Positions 1 to 5,751 of a DNA stretch of 13,372 nt are shown here, in pieces. Positions within the stretch are counted from its first letter, which is position 1; every line of letters starts with the position of its first letter. The translations under genes were made by a program, and so were the position numbers. Under the pieces are notes generated by a model. It saw only the letters and a list, made by a program, of their open reading frames with translations, ran no database searches and was not told the DNA's origin. This stretch comes from Lachnospiraceae bacterium (GTDB taxonomy: Bacteria > Bacillota > Clostridia > Lachnospirales > Lachnospiraceae), in the NCBI GenBank assembly GCA_900753685.1, contig CAAEAB010000078.1, positions 1 to 13,372 on the forward strand, given 5' to 3'.

Positions 1-297
1 AATTAAATCCTTCTCATGACAATAATCCAATGTTTTCTTAAAAGCCACGATTCCCGGAATACCAAACTGCTCATACATGGCAATCTGCGGCTTTACCGCA
101 GGAATCAAATCATATACAGCATCAATAATGGCTTTATTAAACTGCCAGATCGCCTCTGCAGCTCCTTCTAAAGTCTCTCCCTGTTCCGCATAAGCTTTCT
201 GCTTTACAAATTCCGGAACATAGTCAAGCATCGGGTCCAACCCGACTTCAATCGGCGCTCCTGTCTTTTTAATCTTTTCCACCAGCTTATCAATCAT
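1..297 (-). CDS. pyrF: Orotidine 5'-phosphate decarboxylase, N-terminal part (3' end outside window)
   Basis: This cytosolic enzyme decarboxylates OMP to UMP, the last step of de novo pyrimidine synthesis. Only the first 99 codons are in the window and the frame is open to the left edge. The translation begins MIDKLVEKIKKTGAPI, followed by VGLDPMLDYVPEF (the first beta strand with the substrate-binding aspartate), then ETLEGAAEAIWQFNKAIID and VKPQIAMYEQFGIPG. The latter carries the conserved KPQxAxYEQFG segment of the longer PyrF subfamily found in Clostridia and Actinobacteria. The ATG at 297 is preceded by GGGAGG with suitable spacing. It lies 72 bases downstream of the DEAD-box helicase on the same strand but has its own promoter-like sequence, so it need not be cotranscribed with it. 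No frameshift is visible. Identification rests on recalled family motifs; the lysine/aspartate catalytic core lies beyond the window. Confidence 0.9.
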   Translation of the reverse strand, partial: MIDKLVEKIKKTGAPIEVGLDPMLDYVPEFVKQKAYAEQGETLEGAAEAIWQFNKAIIDAVYDLIPAVKPQIAMYEQFGIPGIVAFKKTLDYCHEKDLI

Positions 298-330
298 GGT
301 TTATCCTCCCGTTCATTTATACTCTAAGAC

Positions 331-359
331 ATTATAGCATGATTTTTCGATGATTAATA
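331..359 (-). promoter_or_regulatory. Extended -10 promoter candidate for pyrF
   Basis: The minus strand reads TGCTATAAT at 339 to 331, a perfect TATAAT with the TGn extension. The -35 region 17 bases upstream (TATTAA) is poor, which is common when an extended -10 is present. Transcription would start near 324, leaving a short leader with the GGGAGG ribosome binding site before the ATG at 297. Confidence 0.5.
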
Positions 360-369
360 GGGGAATTTA

Positions 370-1785
370 TCACCTTCTCCGTCCGCGTTTCTTCGGATTC
401 TGGCGTTCTCTTCTTTCTGCATTGCCTTTCTTTTTCCGGAATACCTCCGGAAATCTCGGCCGTTCCTCGATTTCCTTAAAAGTCTCCGACGGAATCTCCC
501 GACTTAAAAAGGCAGCTGCCACATCCAAAATTGTATAATCCTGAAATTCCTCCCCGGCCATTGCCTTTTCAATGGCATGGGCATACCGATCCAGATTTTC
601 CCGTTCCATAATTTTCAGTATTTCCTTCATCATCTGCCGTGTACGTACCTGGGCAATATCGGCAGCCTTTGGAATTTTCATATATTTAATTTTTGCCCGC
701 GTATAATTCATGATTTCACGAAGCTTGTACATCTCCCGGCGGCCCACAAAGGAATAGGAGACCCCTTCCCGGTTAGCTCTTCCGGTCCGTCCGATCCGGT
801 GTACATAGTATTCCAGATCTTCCGGCAGGTCAAAATTGAAAACCGCTTCCACATTTTCAATATCCAGCCCTCTGGCTGCCACATCCGTGGCAATGAGAAT
901 TTCCGCCTGTCCGCTTTTAAAAGCATTCATAACCCAGTCTCTCTGGGATTGCTTCATATCCCCGTGAAGTCCCTCTGCCTGATAACCTCTGGCAATCAGC
1001 GCATGGGTCAATTCATCCACCTGACGTTTTGTATTACAAAATACCATGGATAATTTAAAATTATTAACGTCAATAAGGCGGGCCAATACATCGATCTTGT
1101 TTTCCTGACTTACTTCCAGGTAATACTGACGAATGGACGGCACAGTAATCTGAGATTTCGTAATCTGCACCCGCACCGGATCCGTTAAATATTTTTTAGT
1201 GATCGCCAGAATTTCTCTGGACATGGTGGCCGAAAATAACACGGTCTGACGTTCCTGAGGCACTGATTCTAAAATCCTGTCGATATCCTCACGAAATCCC
1301 ATATTCAGCATTTCATCCGCCTCATCCAGCACCATATACCGCAATTGATTCAAACGGATCGTGTGCCGCCGCATATGATCCATCAAACGCCCCGGCGTCG
1401 CCACAATAATCTGGGGCTTCCGCTTTAACGCCAATATTTGACGTTCAATATTCTGTCCGCCGTAAACCGGAACAATACGTATCGAATGTTTGTATTTCGT
1501 CAATTTCATCAGTTCATTGGTCGTCTGTACGACCAACTCCCGGGTAGGACACAGTATCAGAGCCTGTACATTTCTCCCAGAGGTGTCAATCCCATCCATC
1601 AGGGGAATTCCGAAGGCACAGGTTTTACCTGTTCCTGTCGGCGCCTGGGCCACCATATCCCTTCCTTGAAGCATCGGACCGATGCTCTGTCCCTGCACCG
1701 GTGTTGCCTCTTCAAAACCCATATCACGGATGGCCCTCTTGATTTCTTCTGATATATCCAATAGTTCAAATAATATCTTTTCCAT
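370..1785 (-). CDS. DEAD-box ATP-dependent RNA helicase (DeaD/CshA type)
   Basis: An ATP-dependent RNA helicase of 471 residues, expected to remodel structured RNA in ribosome assembly, mRNA decay or cold adaptation. All superfamily 2 motifs are visible in order: Q motif region GFEEATPVQ (23-31), motif I APTGTGKT (48-55), Ia PTREL (80-84), TPGRL (130-134), motif II DEAD (154-157), motif III SAT (185-187), motif IV VFCNTK (248-253), motif V ATDVAARGLDI (299-309) and motif VI HRIGRTGR (329-336). The two RecA domains are followed by a helical segment and a short, very basic tail (from about 449, KKKGN...KKRGRRR), likely for RNA binding. There is no full-length DbpA or CsdA-type C-terminal domain, so the exact paralogue is uncertain. 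The ATG at 1785 has AGAGG about 5 bases upstream. It has its own promoter and stands alone between a terminator and pyrF. Confidence 0.95.
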   Translation of the reverse strand: MEKILFELLDISEEIKRAIRDMGFEEATPVQGQSIGPMLQGRDMVAQAPTGTGKTCAFGIPLMDGIDTSGRNVQALILCPTRELVVQTTNELMKLTKYKHSIRIVPVYGGQNIERQILALKRKPQIIVATPGRLMDHMRRHTIRLNQLRYMVLDEADEMLNMGFREDIDRILESVPQERQTVLFSATMSREILAITKKYLTDPVRVQITKSQITVPSIRQYYLEVSQENKIDVLARLIDVNNFKLSMVFCNTKRQVDELTHALIARGYQAEGLHGDMKQSQRDWVMNAFKSGQAEILIATDVAARGLDIENVEAVFNFDLPEDLEYYVHRIGRTGRANREGVSYSFVGRREMYKLREIMNYTRAKIKYMKIPKAADIAQVRTRQMMKEILKIMERENLDRYAHAIEKAMAGEEFQDYTILDVAAAFLSREIPSETFKEIEERPRFPEVFRKKKGNAERRERQNPKKRGRRR

Positions 1786-1865
1786 TTCTTCCTCTTTCTA
1801 ATTCTTTCTAGCAAACAGAAATATTCCCTCTTTTATCATTCCTTTGCTTTATATGTATCTATTAT

Positions 1866-1893
1866 ATTATACTGATAAAAATTTCTTAATCAA
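1866..1893 (-). promoter_or_regulatory. Promoter candidate for the DEAD-box helicase
   Basis: On the minus strand TTGATT (1893-1888) is separated by 16 bases from TATAAT (1871-1866); a second overlapping TATAAT lies at 1866-1861. The predicted start near 1858 gives a leader of about 70 bases before the helicase ATG. A long 5' leader would fit a cold-responsive helicase, but no specific element was recognised in it. Confidence 0.6.
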
Positions 1894-1901
1894 CCGAAGT
1901 T

Positions 1902-1961
1902 TTTAAAAAATGAAAATGCCGGGCATTCTGCTCTCTCAAATTTGATAACAGAAAACCCGGC
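1902..1961 (-). terminator. Rho-independent terminator after the RraA-like gene
   Basis: On the minus strand GCCGGG (1961-1956) pairs with CCCGGC (1923-1918). After a 2x2 internal mismatch the stem continues as TTCTG/CAGAA with a loop of about 16 bases. It is followed by a T-rich tract (ATTTTCATTTTTT, 1917-1905). It lies between the RraA-like gene and the helicase promoter. Confidence 0.62.
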
Positions 1962-2018
1962 TTACTTCTTTTTCATGGACATGATGTCATCAGCTATACA
2001 TTCTGCAAGAGATTTCAT
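1962..2018 (-). CDS. Possible 18-residue small ORF between the RraA-like gene and its terminator
   Basis: A minus-strand ATG at 2018 opens an 18-codon ORF (MKSLAECIADDIMSMKKK, stop TAA). It starts two bases past the TAG of the RraA-like gene in a different frame. GAGGAA overlaps the end of that gene and sits about 9 bases before the ATG, so translational coupling is possible. The stop codon touches the first base of the terminator stem, so the ORF exactly fills the gap. No family is recognised. It may be a small protein, a remnant of a longer gene, or chance; ORFs this short are common by chance. Confidence 0.3.
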   Translation of the reverse strand: MKSLAECIADDIMSMKKK

Positions 2019-2022
2019 TACA

Positions 2023-2715
2023 CTATTCCTCAAGCGCTCTTTCCTGATAATTGAATGTGGATTTCATCAATTTTTCAATATCAATCAGATGTCCGATTGT
2101 TTCTCCCGCTTTCAATTTGTCAGACACATTTGTCTCTGTTTCCATCATCCCTTTTGTTTTCTGAAAAACATTTTCAAGCTCATCATATGGAACAACCACA
2201 ATACCGTTTCCATCTATTAAAATCACATCGTAGGTATTCACCTGGACGCCCCCACAGGATATTGGCACTTTAATACTTCCATAGCCGCTTATTTGTCCCA
2301 CATTACAACATGTTCCCATAGAATAGATAGGAAATTCCAGTTTTCTGATTTCTTCAATATCTCTGCAAGCCCCTTCCATAATGGCCGCAGCCACGCCTTT
2401 ATTCATTGCTGAAAGACAAAGGTTTTCCCCCCAATATGCTGAATTCAAATACCCATGGCTGTCAACGACAATAATATCTCCTTTTTGTGCATTCTCAATA
2501 GCATAAATGACTGCCGAAATATCACCGCCCACCGTTTTAGCCGTTAATGCACATCCAGCCATACGTACCGGTTTACTTTCTGGATGGATGGTCGGATACA
2601 TGCCATTCACTCTTCCCATACAATCGCATGCTGCACATGTCACAGAATCAAAAGTATCAATAAGTTTTTGAAATTTCTCCACATATTCCATCGCTGTTTC
2701 TCTGTTTTTTCCCAT
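2023..2715 (-). CDS. RraA/HMG-aldolase-family protein (4-hydroxy-4-methyl-2-oxoglutarate aldolase-like)
   Basis: A 230-residue cytosolic protein of the RraA / class II HMG-CHA aldolase fold, formerly annotated as dimethylmenaquinone methyltransferase. Family members are divalent-metal aldolases or oxaloacetate decarboxylases acting on pyruvate-derived substrates; a few bind RNase E, an unlikely role here. Visible family segments are KGDIIVVDSHG (78-88), WGENL (95-99), GVAAAIMEGACRD (107-119) with the arginine-aspartate pair R118/D119 that binds substrate and metal, and GSIKVPISCGGVQV (146-159). The segment usually ending PGD reads NTYD here, and the aspartate usual in the VDG segment before RD is replaced (MEG), so the substrate may differ. 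A strong AGGAGG lies about 8 bases before the ATG. It forms a single-gene unit with promoter, operator-like repeat and terminator, and is more AT-rich than the helicase. The true substrate cannot be deduced, because no pathway genes accompany it. Confidence 0.88.
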   Translation of the reverse strand: MGKNRETAMEYVEKFQKLIDTFDSVTCAACDCMGRVNGMYPTIHPESKPVRMAGCALTAKTVGGDISAVIYAIENAQKGDIIVVDSHGYLNSAYWGENLCLSAMNKGVAAAIMEGACRDIEEIRKLEFPIYSMGTCCNVGQISGYGSIKVPISCGGVQVNTYDVILIDGNGIVVVPYDELENVFQKTKGMMETETNVSDKLKAGETIGHLIDIEKLMKSTFNYQERALEE

Positions 2716-2751
2716 AATGACCCTCCTTCATATTGTCTGACGTTTTTGTGA

Positions 2752-2775
2752 AATTGTATTTTTTCAAATACAATT
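2752..2775. promoter_or_regulatory. Perfect 10-bp inverted repeat at the RraA promoter (operator candidate)
   Basis: AATTGTATTT and AAATACAATT are exact inverted copies (2752-2761 and 2766-2775) separated by four bases. The outer edge overlaps the -10 hexamer and the rest covers the expected transcription start, the classical position for a repressor operator. The size and symmetry suit a dimeric HTH repressor such as a GntR-type protein. No regulator gene is in the window. Confidence 0.55.
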
Positions 2776-2800
2776 ATATTACACAAAAAAGTTTATTCAA
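2773..2800 (-). promoter_or_regulatory. Promoter candidate for the RraA-like gene
   Basis: The minus strand carries TTGAAT (2800-2795), a 16-base spacer and TATAAT (2778-2773). The predicted start near 2766 leaves a leader of roughly 50 bases ending with the strong AGGAGG. It overlaps the 10-bp inverted repeat. Confidence 0.62.
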
Positions 2801-2839
2801 TATTCCCGAAAAGTCCTCTTATCAATTGAATTCATCCGG

Positions 2840-3475
2840 TTAAAATCTCAAAATCGACCGGACAATTCCATGCATAAAACGAATCACCGCGTTCTGAGCT
2901 AAACTCATCGGAATTGATAAAATGCCTGTTACCGCAAGAATAGCCAGCACGAAGTAACCGTAACGATTGACATGTTTTTCCATGTAATTTTCATCATCAT
3001 GCACTAAAATTCCATAAACTTTAGAGCCATCCAGCGGCGGAATCGGAATCAGATTAAAAACGCCGAGTCCAATATTCAAAACAGCAAAATAATTCAACAG
3101 GTTATATAAATAAACTAGCACACTTCCCGCACGTCCTGCCGCAAATTTATAAATCAGGCCCATAGAAAACATACCGGCAAAGGCCATGATAAAATTCGCC
3201 AGCGGACCGGCCAGCGCCGTCCAAAAAACGCCCTTTTTGCGTTCTTTATAATACCAGGAATTAATCCGCACCGGTTTTGCCCAGCCAAAGTGAAACAGAA
3301 CCAGACAGAGCGTTCCCATAATATCCAAATGATGGAAGGGATTTAATGATAACCGCCCATCCTCCTTCGGCGTCGGATCCCCCATTTTCCACGAAACATA
3401 GCCGTGAGCAAATTCATGTCCCGTAATGGCCAGCAGCGCCGCAGGAACAACATAAATCAAATCATTATAGTTCAT
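2840..3475 (-). CDS. M50-family site-2-protease-like membrane metalloprotease
   Basis: A 211-residue integral membrane zinc protease of the short S2P/M50 class (YwhC/Rv-type minimal proteases). The zinc site is visible: HEFAH (H20, E21, H24) in the first membrane helix, and the third ligand aspartate D149 in NLIPIPPLDG (141-150), the NPDG-like motif. Further hydrophobic segments lie around 53-64, 85-110, 118-145 and 174-192. There is no PDZ or CBS domain, so this is a minimal core enzyme rather than an RseP or SpoIVFB form. Substrates of this subgroup are generally unknown. The ATG at 3475 has an AGGGAAGTGAG stretch upstream. It lies 59 bases downstream of the COG2426-like gene with a hairpin between them; no clear terminator follows its stop before the RraA promoter. 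Confidence 0.92.
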   Translation of the reverse strand: MNYNDLIYVVPAALLAITGHEFAHGYVSWKMGDPTPKEDGRLSLNPFHHLDIMGTLCLVLFHFGWAKPVRINSWYYKERKKGVFWTALAGPLANFIMAFAGMFSMGLIYKFAAGRAGSVLVYLYNLLNYFAVLNIGLGVFNLIPIPPLDGSKVYGILVHDDENYMEKHVNRYGYFVLAILAVTGILSIPMSLAQNAVIRFMHGIVRSILRF

Positions 3476-3502
3476 CTTCTCACTTCCCTATGAAATCAGA
3501 AA

Positions 3503-3524
3503 TGCCCTGCCGCCGGGCAGAGCA
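3503..3524 (-). other. Intercistronic hairpin between the COG2426-like and M50 genes
   Basis: TGC-C-CTGCC and GGCAG-A-GCA form a stem of 5 plus 3 pairs with one mismatch and a 4-base loop. On the minus strand it is followed by TTTCTGATTTC, a poor U tract. It could be a weak terminator or an mRNA-processing/stability hairpin separating expression of the two genes. Confidence 0.4.
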
Positions 3525-3534
3525 CTTTCAAACG

Positions 3535-4044
3535 CTAAAATACGTTGGTTACCAGCCATGGAATAAAATAGCTGATGATACACATGATAACTGTCGCCAA
3601 ACAAATTCCGAGAAGAATTGCCGGAAAGGCTATTTTGAATTTAATGTTCAGCAAAGAAGCGATCAATGAGCCGGTCCATGCGCCAGTGCCCGGCAGCGGA
3701 ATACCTACAAAGAGCAGCAAACCGATAAATTCATACTTTTGAATCGTATCGCTCTTTCCCATGGATTTTTCTTCCAGTCTCTCTAGCTTTGGTTTCAGCC
3801 ATCGTGTCTTTTTCAGCCAATTAAAAATCGGTGTGATAAAGGCCAGAATAAACGGTACCGGAATAATATTCCCTAAAATACAGAGCCCGACCGCCTGAAA
3901 AAGCGGAATTTTTAAAAGGGCGGCTGCAACTAACCCGCCTCGAAGCTCCAGAATCGGTATCATAGAGATAATAAATACGATCATCTCTTTGGATACAACA
4001 CCGTTCAAGTTCGTAGTAAACCAAGTAATCAAAGAATCTGTCAT
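3535..4044 (-). CDS. COG2426 / 'small multidrug export' (PF06695) family membrane protein
   Basis: A 169-residue polytopic membrane protein. Family-typical segments are IPILELRGG (29-37) following the first hydrophobic helix, a hydrophobic stretch LGNIIPVPFILAFITP (57-72), a basic cytoplasmic loop (78-103) rich in K, R and E, and VGIPLPGTGAWTGSLIA (113-129), followed by two more helices. The family is annotated as putative small multidrug export proteins, but I know of no firm evidence for drug transport, so transport is only suggested by name. Its ATG overlaps the TGA of the upstream small gene as ATGA, which predicts translational coupling. GGGAA lies upstream. The M50 protease gene follows in the same direction. 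Confidence 0.85.
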   Translation of the reverse strand: MTDSLITWFTTNLNGVVSKEMIVFIISMIPILELRGGLVAAALLKIPLFQAVGLCILGNIIPVPFILAFITPIFNWLKKTRWLKPKLERLEEKSMGKSDTIQKYEFIGLLLFVGIPLPGTGAWTGSLIASLLNIKFKIAFPAILLGICLATVIMCIISYFIPWLVTNVF

Positions 4045-4214
4045 ACTGCTGTTCCCTTTCTTTTTTCTTTTTTAAGCCGTCTTTTTTTCAGCTTATTCGT
4101 CACCTTGTATCCGACGCGGATCTCCCGCTCGAATGCAAAGGCCGCCATGATACCGCACAGTATCATCTGAATACACGCAGTGATCTGATTTATTTGCTTT
4201 TGTGATAATTTCAT
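4041..4214 (-). CDS. Small single-helix membrane protein of unknown function
   Basis: A 57-residue protein with one predicted membrane helix (about residues 8-28, including CIQMILCGIMAAFAF) and a highly basic C-terminal tail (KKRRLKKEKRK), suggesting N-out/C-in topology. No family is recognised. I chose the ATG at 4214 because GGGAG lies 8 bases upstream; an in-frame TTG at 4232 would add six residues (MKGDAS) but is a weaker start. Its stop codon overlaps the start of the COG2426-like gene by four bases (ATGA), so the two are probably coupled and may interact or need each other for membrane insertion. The size, signal-like helix and coupling argue against a chance ORF. Confidence 0.62.
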   Translation of the reverse strand: MKLSQKQINQITACIQMILCGIMAAFAFEREIRVGYKVTNKLKKRRLKKEKRKGTAV

Positions 4215-4253
4215 ACTTGCATCTCCCTTCAAAAGGCTCCCAATTATTTTACC

Positions 4254-4282
4254 ATTCTATCATAAAATAATATCGGATACAA
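4254..4282 (-). promoter_or_regulatory. Possible internal promoter before the small membrane gene
   Basis: On the minus strand TTGTAT (4282-4277), 17 bases, then TGATAGAAT (extended -10, hexamer TAGAAT at 4259-4254). It lies over the 3' end of the TSUP gene and would allow the small membrane gene, the COG2426-like gene and the M50 gene to be expressed separately. The -35 is weak. Confidence 0.35.
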
Positions 4283-5036
4283 GCTTAAACATTAAAAGAA
4301 TCATCACACACAAAATCATCGGCCGTATGAAGGCCGCTCCCTTTTTCAGCGCCAGGCCGGAACCAAAATAACTGCCAAGGACATTGCAAAAAGCGGCCGG
4401 AACTGCAGCTATCCAAAACACATTGCCATTTACCGCATATGTAATTAGCGACGCATAGTTCGACGCCAGATTGAGAAGTTTAGCATTACCCGATGCCATC
4501 TTCAAATCATATTTCATCAAAATTGAAAAAGCGATAATCGCAAAGGTGCCTGTCCCCGGACCCACCATACCGTCATAAAAGCCAATCAATAAACCAATCA
4601 ACAGAGAGAACACTATTTTCTGTCTTTTGGATAATCCATCCGAATGATTCTCCGTCCCATATCCCCGGTTTAGAAAAATCACAGCGGCGGCAACCGGCAA
4701 AAAGATAATAACTATCCGTTTTAAAATTTGATCATCCAGCATAAGAACAATATGGGCCGCAATACCCGAACCGATAAAGGAACCGGCCGCCGCCAGTAAA
4801 GCGACCTTAACATCCATGGACCGGTTTTTAAAGAAACGAACGGAGGCCAGAGTTGTTCCACAGGCGCTGGAAAACTTATTACCTCCATAGGCCATATGTA
4901 CCGGCATTCCGGAGGCAATATAGGCCGGAAGTGAAATCAACCCGCCGCCTCCGGCTGCTGCATCCACAAAACCGGCCAGAAACACAAAAAAGCAAATCAT
5001 ACAAAGTAGGGGCAGCGATAATGTAAATGTATCCAT
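4260..5036 (-). CDS. TauE/SafE (TSUP) family sulfite/anion permease, YfcA-like
   Basis: A 258-residue inner-membrane protein of the TSUP family (PF01925, formerly DUF81), whose characterised members move sulfite, sulfonates or other organosulfur anions. The first repeat has the signature GFVDAAAGGGGLISLPAY (22-39) and GGNKFSSACGTTLASVRFFK (51-70). The second repeat has GFYDGMVGPGTGTF (about 151-164) and SGNAKLLNLASNYASLITY. About eight hydrophobic segments are seen, as expected for the family. The substrate cannot be assigned. The ATG at 5036 has AAGGAGAG five bases upstream. It lies 93 bases after the Dabb gene; the gap contains two potential hairpins, one directly abutting the ribosome binding site. 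Confidence 0.93.
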   Translation of the reverse strand: MDTFTLSLPLLCMICFFVFLAGFVDAAAGGGGLISLPAYIASGMPVHMAYGGNKFSSACGTTLASVRFFKNRSMDVKVALLAAAGSFIGSGIAAHIVLMLDDQILKRIVIIFLPVAAAVIFLNRGYGTENHSDGLSKRQKIVFSLLIGLLIGFYDGMVGPGTGTFAIIAFSILMKYDLKMASGNAKLLNLASNYASLITYAVNGNVFWIAAVPAAFCNVLGSYFGSGLALKKGAAFIRPMILCVMILLMFKLVSDIIL

Positions 5037-5049
5037 AGTCTCTCCTTAC

Positions 5050-5108
5050 AGGGACGGCAATTTATTCCCTAATACCGCAATAGAGCCGGAGTGAGTAATC
5101 GCCCCGGC
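5050..5108 (-). other. Two potential hairpins in the leader of the TSUP gene
   Basis: On the minus strand GCCGGGG (5108-5102) can pair with CTCCGGC (5091-5085), including one G-U pair that exists only in the minus-strand RNA. Closer to the gene AGGGA (5070-5066) pairs with TCCCT (5054-5050), ending two bases before the ribosome binding site. No T tract follows either, so they are not typical terminators. They could influence TSUP translation. No known riboswitch class was recognised. Confidence 0.3.
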
Positions 5109-5129
5109 CCGCTTGTATTTTATTCTGCA

Positions 5130-5423
5130 TCAATCTAAATCGTAGTCAATAGCTATGCTTGCTTCTGCTGCTTTATGCATAAATTCTTTGACAACACCAA
5201 CGTGATATGGATCCTCCTGGTAAGCATCCAACGTCTCTCTGTTGTCTAACTCCACCTGAAGAATGATATCATATGAACGCGCTGACTTTAAGAAATCCAC
5301 GCCAACCTGAATATCCCGAACCATCGGCACCTTATCCTTCATAGACATGAGAATATCTCTTGCCGCCCTCTTGTTTTCATCACTGTTATCCTTCAGCTTA
5401 AAGCACACGATATGTTTAATCAT
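5130..5423 (-). CDS. Dabb (stress-responsive A/B barrel, PF07876) domain protein
   Basis: A 97-residue protein spanning one complete Dabb domain of the dimeric alpha/beta-barrel (ferredoxin-like) fold. The N-terminal MIKHIVCFKLKD is the typical first strand, followed by a helix containing DENKRAARDILMSMKDKVP. The conserved middle strands GVDFLKSARSYDIILQVEL lead into a second helix and the typical EDPYHVGVVKEFM stretch, where the HxxV region is conserved. Family members occur in stress-induced and cyclase-like proteins; in bacteria the function is mostly unknown. The domain usually dimerises to form a barrel. The gene follows the tRNA-Gly terminator directly, with AAAGGTGGGGG before the ATG. 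No clear promoter was seen in the short gap. It is probably the first gene of the unit leading to the TSUP permease. Confidence 0.9.
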   Translation of the reverse strand: MIKHIVCFKLKDNSDENKRAARDILMSMKDKVPMVRDIQVGVDFLKSARSYDIILQVELDNRETLDAYQEDPYHVGVVKEFMHKAAEASIAIDYDLD

Positions 5424-5460
5424 CTTTCCCCCACCTTTCTAAATCTTCAATGTCCGTATA

Positions 5461-5489
5461 CAACAAAAAACCCGATAAACTATCGGGTT
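5461..5489 (-). terminator. Rho-independent terminator of tRNA-Gly
   Basis: A perfect 9-bp stem, AACCCGATA/TATCGGGTT with loop GTT, is followed on the minus strand by TTTTTT and TTG. It begins about seven bases after the tRNA 3' end. Confidence 0.92.
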
Positions 5490-5495
5490 CTTCAG

Positions 5496-5567
5496 AGCGC
5501 GAGACGGGATTCGAACCCGCGACCCTCGCCTTGGCAAGGCGATACTCCACCACTGAGCCACTCGCGC
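5496..5567 (-). tRNA. tRNA-Gly, anticodon GCC
   Basis: The minus strand folds as a 72-base tRNA: acceptor GCGCGAG/CTCGCGC (5567-5561 with 5503-5497), discriminator T at 5496, D arm GCTC-AGTGGTG-GAGT, anticodon stem TCGCC/GGCGA with loop TTGCCAA (anticodon GCC, reads GGC and GGU codons), and T arm GCGGG-TTCGAAT-CCCGT. CCA is not encoded; the next bases are CTG. It has a near-consensus promoter and its own terminator, so it is an independent single-gene unit. Confidence 0.98.
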
Positions 5568-5595
5568 TTGATGCATCATCTCAAAGGCAAGTATG

Positions 5596-5624
5596 AGTAT
5601 ACACTACAACATTCTATTTGTCAA
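5596..5624 (-). promoter_or_regulatory. Sigma-A promoter of tRNA-Gly
   Basis: The minus strand has consensus TTGACA (5624-5619), exactly 17 bases, then TATACT (5601-5596). The predicted start is about 22 bases before the mature tRNA 5' end, as expected for RNase P processing. Confidence 0.87.
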
Positions 5625-5651
5625 TAGCTTTTCTGAAACTTTTTTTCATCA

Positions 5652-5681
5652 AAAATAGCATTCCTATTTTCATAAAAATAG
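5652..5681. repeat. AAAATAG repeat cluster upstream of the coiled-coil gene
   Basis: The heptamer AAAATAG occurs at 5652-5658 and 5675-5681, with its exact reverse complement CTATTTT at 5664-5670 between them, three bases before a TATAAT box. The central copy could pair with either flanking copy. The position across the -35 zone suggests an operator, but AT-rich DNA produces such patterns by chance. Confidence 0.4.
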
Positions 5682-5683
5682 AT

Positions 5684-5689
5684 TATAAT
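5684..5689 (+). promoter_or_regulatory. -10 box candidate for the coiled-coil gene
   Basis: TATAAT lies on the plus strand about 60 bases upstream of the TTG start at 5752. The -35 region 17 bases upstream (TTCCTA) matches poorly, so the promoter is weak or activator-dependent. It diverges from the tRNA promoter. Confidence 0.35.
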
Positions 5690-5751
5690 AAAATCAATCT
5701 GAAACGGCAAGGTTCTGATTATACATATTATCACGTCAGGAGGAATATATA

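Noticed and set aside
577..1053. Plus-strand ORF of 158 codons opposite the helicase
   Set aside because: No ribosome binding site and no recognisable domain; it is antisense to the fully conserved helicase motifs.
1636..1645. Motif I of the helicase reads APTGTGKT instead of the more usual AQTGTGKT
   Set aside because: The second position is variable among DEAD-box proteins, so this is not expected to affect function.
2752..2775. Inverted repeat as a terminator of the M50 gene
   Set aside because: The stem is very AT-rich, no T tract follows on the minus strand, and it overlaps the promoter of the RraA-like gene, so an operator is more likely.
4215..4232. TTG start six codons upstream for the small membrane protein
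   Set aside because: The ATG at 4214 has a better spaced GGGAG. The TTG is possible but less likely.
5490..5570. tRNA-Gly as an integration site next to AT-rich genes
   Set aside because: No second copy of the tRNA 3' end, no integrase and no phage gene was seen, and the AT-rich genes lie at the 5' side of the tRNA rather than its 3' end.
5412..5627. Plus-strand ORF of 71 codons containing RRDSNPRPSPWQGD
   Set aside because: It is the antisense translation of the tRNA-Gly gene, a frequent false prediction; the tRNA fold is complete on the other strand.
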